A DNA stretch of 9,780 nucleotides from Promethearchaeota archaeon (GTDB lineage Archaea > Asgardarchaeota > Lokiarchaeia > Sigynarchaeales > SOKP01), in assembly GCA_016839635.1 (NCBI GenBank), contig JAEOTV010000293.1:1-9780 (forward strand), in the 5' to 3' direction. Shown here piece after piece: positions 6,041 to 9,780 of the stretch. The translations under genes and the position numbers were made by a program. The notes beneath the pieces are model-generated. The model did no database searches, was not told the origin of the DNA, and saw only the letters and a list, made by a program, of their open reading frames with translations. Every line of letters starts with the position of its first letter. The first letter of the stretch is position 1.

Positions 6041-6484
6041 ATGATTAAACATTTGCGAGATTTATGGATTTTAAAAGATTGTGGAATAATCCTCTTTAGT
6101 AGGGTGAAGGACCATGAGACGGATGACCAATGTTTGGGAGGTCTTACCAGTGCTTTGTATTACTTCGCTCATAAAGGACTGCATGAAAAGTTACAGCGTT
6201 TTACCACCGATAAGTTTGAGTATAAATTAGTAGAAAAGGAGGATCTCTTATTTTTTGGTACCTTTCCACCTAAAGTTAGGGATAAACCAGCTCTTCGGGA
6301 ATTACTTTTTATTGCAGATAGATTCACTAAAAAATATCCAAAGGAAATCTTCGAACAGTGGGATCATAATATTAATATGTTTATTGATTTTGAGAGGGAA
6401 GTAAAACCAAGAAATGAGATTATAGGTGATTGTATTGATCGATTATGGGATCATAGTAAGAAATTTGCCTGCTCTAATCATTAA
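6041..6484 (+). CDS. longin/roadblock-like small protein (Asgard type)
   Basis: The product is 147 aa. The start (MIKHLRDLWILKDCGIILFSR), the following DDQCLGGLTSALYYFAHK helix, strand-like segments (YKLVEKEDLLFFGTF) and the closing helix (LLFIADRFTKKYPKEIFEQW) match the beta-helix-beta order of longin-like domains in Asgard archaea: a strand-turn-strand, long helix, strands, helix. In eukaryotes such domains bind small GTPases and membranes (SNARE, Mon1/Ccz1, adaptor subunits). Assignment is by sequence style only. The ATG has GAGGG (6031-6035) five bases upstream. It is the last gene of the operon, ending in a T-tract. No GTPase is encoded nearby; the neighbouring ATPase-like protein is the possible partner. 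Confidence 0.6.
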   Translation: MIKHLRDLWILKDCGIILFSRVKDHETDDQCLGGLTSALYYFAHKGLHEKLQRFTTDKFEYKLVEKEDLLFFGTFPPKVRDKPALRELLFIADRFTKKYPKEIFEQWDHNINMFIDFEREVKPRNEIIGDCIDRLWDHSKKFACSNH

Positions 6485-6487
6485 AAA

Positions 6488-6497
6488 TTTTTTTTTT
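6488..6497 (+). terminator. T-tract terminator of the small-protein operon
   Basis: Ten T begin four bases after the longin-like stop codon, followed by a second T-rich run (6511-6520). The next gene has its own TATA box, so transcription probably ends here. Confidence 0.6.
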
Positions 6498-6517
6498 CAT
6501 TTCTGGATTGTTTTTTG

Positions 6518-6527
6518 TTTAAATATA
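6518..6527 (+). promoter_or_regulatory. TATA box for the ATPase-like gene
   Basis: TTTAAATATA lies 38-47 bases before GTG 6565 and 47-56 before ATG 6574, predicting a short leader of about 15-25 bases. No Shine-Dalgarno motif is seen before either start. Confidence 0.45.
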
Positions 6528-6564
6528 TGGAATTAAATAGTATTATAAATAGAAAATTTAGCAT

Positions 6565-7551
6565 GTGAAAAGTATGGCTATAGGCATAAATATTGGATTG
6601 GATGTTCATGATTATAGTGGTTCTAAGACAATTGAGAATATTCCTATTGAACGTTTTAAGGATAATCTCGTAATGTGGGGTAAAGATAAATTAGAGAGAA
6701 CTGCTCTATTATCTCATATTTTGAACCAGTTCTACACAGATTTTCCTGATATTGGAGTGTTATTAATCAGGCTAGAACCACATGATGATTTGAATTTGTT
6801 TTATATTGATAAAAAATATGAATATGGAGATCCGGATTTAATTATTCCCTATTTCTTAGAGAAAGCACAGCATGAGACCTATCGGGAACAGTTTGAAAAG
6901 ATTATTAACGCAATCTTTGGATTTCACTATGAGATGAGAATTGTAATTGGATGTGTAGTGTTGAGTTATAAAGTAGGTGAGTTTCCGAGCTCTTTTGCTG
7001 ATTTTTTAGAGGATGTAAAGCAATACCTCATCAATAATCCCTATTCAGAGGATTTTACGGAAAGCAATATCAAAAGCGTTGAGAAAGCAATTAACTTACT
7101 TCGGGAAGCCCCTTTATTGGAGCACACTCTCTGGATTTCCTTACAACTTCCCGAGTGGTTAAAGCTATGGAATGAAGGAAAAACAATTTGTATCGATTTA
7201 TCTGGGTGTGATCTTCAATATCAACGTCTATTAGTACCATTGCTGTTACAGATAATCAAAAATTATATGCCAAATTGTTATTCAGATTTGCCTAGTAGTC
7301 TTATTGTCCTTGAAGATGTAGATGAAATATTTCAAAGACCTCCTCACGAAAAGTACAGAGAATACTATGACATGAATCGTGAGTATTGGGATGAGCTTAG
7401 AGAACAGAATTATTTTCTCACCAAGGAAGAGATCGAAGAGGCTTATGGGGATATGTCATATCTTTCAAAAGTTCAGTTTGACCGAATTATAAGCAGAATA
7501 ATTTTTGATGAGTCAATAATTATATTTAAAAAGAGAGTCATAAATTTTTAA
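6565..7551 (+). CDS. HerA/FtsK-like ATPase, degenerate P-loop and shortened C-terminus
   Basis: The product is 328 aa from GTG 6565, or 325 from ATG 6574. The entry motif (SKTIENIPIERFKDNLVMWG, residues ~20-39) is what precedes the Walker A of HerA/VirB4-type ATPases. The P-loop itself is eroded: residues 39-46 read GKDKLERT where G-x4-GK-T is expected, with G changed to E44 and catalytic K to R45. The strand ICIDLSGCDLQYQRLLVPLLLQII (208-231) and Walker B LIVLEDVDEIF (247-257) are intact. The protein ends in RIISRIIFDE and a short tail, where the sensor/arginine-finger part of an active pump would continue. It therefore looks like a pseudo-enzyme that may still fold or assemble, or a gene in early decay. 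It follows the longin operon in the same direction and may work with it. Confidence 0.65.
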   Translation: MKSMAIGINIGLDVHDYSGSKTIENIPIERFKDNLVMWGKDKLERTALLSHILNQFYTDFPDIGVLLIRLEPHDDLNLFYIDKKYEYGDPDLIIPYFLEKAQHETYREQFEKIINAIFGFHYEMRIVIGCVVLSYKVGEFPSSFADFLEDVKQYLINNPYSEDFTESNIKSVEKAINLLREAPLLEHTLWISLQLPEWLKLWNEGKTICIDLSGCDLQYQRLLVPLLLQIIKNYMPNCYSDLPSSLIVLEDVDEIFQRPPHEKYREYYDMNREYWDELREQNYFLTKEEIEEAYGDMSYLSKVQFDRIISRIIFDESIIIFKKRVINF

Positions 7552-7793
7552 TGGAAGTTCCTTACTTTGACTATTAATTCTCAAAATAAAATAAATTTAA
7601 CAGTTCAGTGATCGCCTGTAATTTTAACGATAAAGAAATTGGGGGAGTATTTAGCATTCTTATTGAAAAAATATCATTAATTCTATATTCAAGATATTTT
7701 TACCTTTGAGAAGTATCAATCTTTTAATAAATCAATAATTATTAACCGAATTTATACTTAAATAAATAAAATTGTTATTAATATTAGTTTAGT
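7552..7793 (+). other. intergenic stretch with no confident gene
   Basis: This is 242 bases of AT-rich DNA. One open stretch (7610-7708, GTG start, VIACNFNDKEIGGVFSILIE...) has natural-looking composition but only 32 codons and no ribosome site. It might be the remnant of a further gene, perhaps the lost end of the ATPase-like gene, but I cannot support it. TATA-like sequences near the right end belong to the next gene. Confidence 0.4.
7751..7768 (+). promoter_or_regulatory. TATA region for the YkgJ-type gene
   Basis: TTTATACTTAAATAAATA lies 26-43 bases before ATG 7794. There is no Shine-Dalgarno motif upstream of the ATG, which suggests a leaderless or short-leader transcript. Confidence 0.4.
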
Positions 7794-8636
7794 ATGCTGA
7801 AAGAAGATTTACCTTTTATTGATTTAGAAGGTTATACTTTCAATTGTCTCCGATGTGGAAATTGTTGTAAAGTTTTAGTAAAAACTAAGTTTAGTAAGAT
7901 GAAAGCGATTTATCGATATGATTATCAAGGAAAACTATCTAAGTCTCCATTTACAACAACTACGGTATATTATAATGAAATACAAAGCATCTCAAATTAT
8001 ATTAATAAAAATAATGAGAATATTTATGAGAATTTTTTTCCATTTGCATCGATTTTTCTAAAAGATTTTCCTATTGAATTTACATACGCTTATCAAGTAA
8101 AAACGAAGGGGAAATGGTGTTTATTCTATGATTTAGCTAAGAAGGCTTGTAATATCTATCCTGTGAGACCTTTAGTTTGTAAATCATACCCTCTTTATCC
8201 GGATATAGCTATACTTAATGGAAGTTTTATTAATAAAGCAAATATAGCCCCTTGTTCTTCTGTAGATAAAGAGATTAGAAATAGATATCCCCACATTCAA
8301 GATATTATGAATTTAAGATTCGATATGAGACATTCCACTTATGAAGTACAGTTTCCAAATCAATCTGACCATTTAAAAACAGCAGTATATATAGAAAGAA
8401 AAATACAAACTTTTTTGGAAGTTTGGTCCAATTTAATCATAAATCCATTTGAGTTGAGCCCAAATATGGTTAAAAAATATGATCGTCTTGATATGTCGCA
8501 ATTCTGGCGTTGGTTAAGTGAAAACAAAGAAAAATTAGATTGGAAAATAACATCAAAAATAATAAAAACTTATAAACAAAAAATTAATGCCTTGAATGAA
8601 CTATTTAATCTAAATATCAGTGATTTTTTTGAATAA
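7794..8636 (+). CDS. YkgJ-family cysteine-cluster (zinc or iron-sulfur binding) protein
   Basis: The product is 280 aa. The N-terminal motif CLRCGNCC supplies C18, C21, C24 and C25. A second group follows: C109 (KWCLFY), C119, then NIYPVRPLVCKSYPLYP with C129, and C154. The CxxCxxCC plus YPxRPxxCxxYP pattern defines the YkgJ/UPF0153 family (CxxCxxCC domain), thought to bind zinc or an iron-sulfur cluster; biochemical roles are poorly known, though members sit with flagellin methylation, RNA and secretion genes. The family core is ~100-150 aa; here an insertion between the two cysteine groups and a ~110-aa lysine-rich helical C-terminus make it longer. It is the last gene before the first distal tRNA-derived repeat and has its own promoter, so it seems to be a stand-alone gene. 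Confidence 0.85.
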   Translation: MLKEDLPFIDLEGYTFNCLRCGNCCKVLVKTKFSKMKAIYRYDYQGKLSKSPFTTTTVYYNEIQSISNYINKNNENIYENFFPFASIFLKDFPIEFTYAYQVKTKGKWCLFYDLAKKACNIYPVRPLVCKSYPLYPDIAILNGSFINKANIAPCSSVDKEIRNRYPHIQDIMNLRFDMRHSTYEVQFPNQSDHLKTAVYIERKIQTFLEVWSNLIINPFELSPNMVKKYDRLDMSQFWRWLSENKEKLDWKITSKIIKTYKQKINALNELFNLNISDFFE

Positions 8637-8697
8637 TTGTAAAATTCATTAATTAAAAAAATGTAAAATGATTTAGAATCACAAATTATCAAAAACC

Positions 8698-8715
8698 AAT
8701 TCCCCCCTCTCCCAT
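8698..8715 (+). repeat. tRNA-derived attachment-site repeat (copy 2)
   Basis: AATTCCCCCCTCTCCCAT. The last 15 bases are identical to 430-444 in the tRNA, and all 18 are identical to copy 3 at 9654-9671. It lies in a gene-free gap 61 bases after the YkgJ-type stop. It marks the right end of an ~8.3-kb block that begins at the tRNA. Confidence 0.8.
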
Positions 8716-8875
8716 AATGTTAAACAAAATTTATACCCATATTTTATTTAGTGATTCATAAATAAGCTATCATTAAATAATCATTTCTTAAAGTTAATAA
8801 TATTAATTATAAAACTATAAAAAAATAAAAAATCACGATTCCCCCAAGCAGAATCGAAAATTTGAGTGGATTTGA
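8716..8875 (+). promoter_or_regulatory. left end of the small cassette, with promoter
   Basis: These 160 bases lie between copy 2 of the repeat and the cyclase-like gene. TATAAAA (8808-8814) is the best TATA box. It places the transcription start near the inverted repeat at 8836-8856 and leaves a leader of about 35 bases. Nothing coding is visible. Confidence 0.4.
8836..8856 (+). promoter_or_regulatory. inverted repeat at the predicted transcription start
   Basis: CGATTC (8836-8841) and GAATCG (8851-8856) are perfect complements around nine bases. The position at or just after the predicted start site would suit an operator or a 5'-leader hairpin. The CGATTCCCCC part also loosely resembles the tRNA T arm (CGAATCCCCC, 426-435). 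Confidence 0.35.
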
Positions 8876-9655
8876 TTGTCAAAGGAGAGATATATTAGTT
8901 TTTTAGACATACTAGGTTTTTCAGAAATGGTTATGAATAGTAAGCTTAATGAAATTTTGAAAAAAATGAGAAGTGTGCTAAGTTATGTTCCTTATGTAGA
9001 AAGTTTAGGAAAATTTGAAATTAAAGGGGAAAAATTAGTTCCTGATAACAAATTTAAAAAATGTTCATGTTTCAGTTTTTCAGATACTTTTGTTATTCAT
9101 ACTCAAAATATTTCAAATGAATCTTTAAATATTATAATATCTGCCACATTCCAATTGACAAGGGCTTTATTTGCATTTGGATATCCTGTCCGAGGTGCAA
9201 TTACTAAAGGAGAAGCAGATTATATTGAAGATACAAAGCATTTAATTGGAAAAGCTATTATAAAAGCAGCCAAATTGGAAAAAGAACAAAACTGGTTCGG
9301 AGTTACAATAGATTCTAATGTATTATCAAAAGACAATTTTAATTTTTTAGATGATGCCAATAAAAATGTTATAGTTGAATATAATGTACCACTTAAAAGT
9401 AAAAAAAATAATAAATATTATGTAATAAATTGGCGGCTAAATCTTTGGGTAAAAGATGGGATAAGATCTTTATTACCAAAACCATTTGATGATAGATCAA
9501 GATTAAAATTCAACAATACTTTAAAATTTTCAAAATATATTAGAGAAATAGGACAAGCTTATAAGCAATTAAGTGAAATATGGCAACAAAGAGTTTTTGT
9601 TTCTGATGGTCCACCAACAAATGAAAAATTATTTATTCATGGTGATGAATATTAA
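8876..9655 (+). CDS. nucleotidyl-cyclase-fold protein (class III cyclase-like)
   Basis: The product is 259 aa from TTG 8876; an in-frame TGA directly before it excludes a longer reading. The order of motifs follows class III cyclases and GGDEF-like palm domains: YISFLDILGFS (6-16, first metal Asp D11, compare FADIVGFT), FSFSDTFVI (66-74, second Asp D70), YPVRGAITKGEADY (103-116, compare RIGIHTG) and LIGKAIIKAAKLE (123-135, compare GxxVNxAxRLE). Both metal-binding aspartates are present, so activity is plausible. The C-terminal ~110 residues are unrecognised. It is alone between two tRNA-derived repeats, with the distal copy beginning inside its stop codon. A cyclic-nucleotide signal or defence role is possible, but no effector gene is next to it. 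The weak start codon is notable. Confidence 0.65.
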   Translation: MSKERYISFLDILGFSEMVMNSKLNEILKKMRSVLSYVPYVESLGKFEIKGEKLVPDNKFKKCSCFSFSDTFVIHTQNISNESLNIIISATFQLTRALFAFGYPVRGAITKGEADYIEDTKHLIGKAIIKAAKLEKEQNWFGVTIDSNVLSKDNFNFLDDANKNVIVEYNVPLKSKKNNKYYVINWRLNLWVKDGIRSLLPKPFDDRSRLKFNNTLKFSKYIREIGQAYKQLSEIWQQRVFVSDGPPTNEKLFIHGDEY

Positions 9656-9671
9656 TTCCCCCCTCTCCCAT
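9654..9671 (+). repeat. tRNA-derived attachment-site repeat (copy 3)
   Basis: AATTCCCCCCTCTCCCAT is identical over 18 bases to copy 2 and over 15 to the tRNA. Its first two bases are the last two of the TAA stop of the cyclase-like gene. The distance from copy 2 to copy 3 is 956 bp. It probably marks the far end of the integrated region. Confidence 0.8.
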
Positions 9672-9693
9672 TTTGATTCATTTTATTTTTTTT
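9672..9693 (+). terminator. T-rich stretch, possible original tRNA terminator
   Basis: TTT, then GATTCATTTTA, then eight T directly follow the third tRNA-end repeat. Short T-rich runs just after the 3' end terminate archaeal tRNA transcripts. The intact tRNA has no such run after 444, so this may be the chromosomal flank that once followed it. Confidence 0.45.
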
Positions 9694-9780
9694 CAATAAT
9701 TATTAGACATTGTAAATTACTTTTCCTTGAGTATCTATATACTTTTTACGAAGAATTTTTGTATATTATTCAAAAAATTA

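Noticed and set aside
7610..7708. Open stretch VIACNFNDKEIGGVFSILIE... as a small gene
   Set aside because: Only 32 codons, GTG start, no ribosome site and no recognised family; kept only as a possible remnant.
9703..9765. Minus-strand reading ending KKYIDTQGKVIYNV then TAA, possibly the end of a gene beyond the island
   Set aside because: A stop codon cuts it after about 20 codons and the window ends, so it cannot be told from chance.

Overview
The window most likely comes from an Asgard (Promethearchaeota/Lokiarchaeia-like) archaeon. The basis is strongly AT-rich DNA, archaeal TATA boxes with many leaderless starts, a proline tRNA with archaeal-type non-canonical introns, and three protein types whose sequence style I associate with that group: an LRR protein with a distinctive N-terminal domain, a surface protein with Fn3-like modules, and a longin-like small protein. 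No database search was possible, so the taxonomy is an inference.

Layout. 1-192: decayed 3' end of a gene, with frame breaks. 310-443: tRNA-Pro(GGG), whose cloverleaf closes only if two ~30-nt introns are removed. 558-1919: LRR protein. 1916-2104 (minus): truncated remnant of an unknown gene, cut off by a run of 22 A. 2126-4609: large membrane-anchored surface protein with a predicted seven-bladed propeller and three Fn3-like modules. 4753-4968: dead N-terminus of another secreted protein. 5168-4983 (minus): AbrB-type regulator, divergent from an operon (5247-6484) of three small helical proteins and one longin-like protein. 6565-7551: HerA/FtsK-like ATPase with an eroded P-loop and a shortened C-terminus. 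7794-8636: YkgJ-type cysteine-cluster protein. 8876-9655: nucleotidyl-cyclase-fold protein.

The main observation is that the last 14 bases of the tRNA plus one flanking base (430-444) recur as exact direct repeats at 8701-8715 and 9657-9671. The two distal copies share 18 bases with each other. This is the pattern of attachment sites left by integration into a tRNA 3' end. It divides the region into an ~8.3-kb block and a 956-bp cassette that carries only the cyclase-like gene. A T-rich stretch suited to ending tRNA transcription follows the last repeat, not the tRNA, suggesting that the original flank was pushed ~9.2 kb away. No integrase is visible, so mobilisation would have to come from elsewhere.

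Functionally the cargo looks accessory: surface display (propeller/Fn3), interaction (LRR), and a compact regulated module (AbrB regulator, three small helical proteins, longin-like protein, pseudo-ATPase) of unknown role. The cyclase-like gene could be a signalling or defence gene, but nothing in the window proves this. Several broken genes and one unusual candidate start codon (ATT) point to turnover inside the island.
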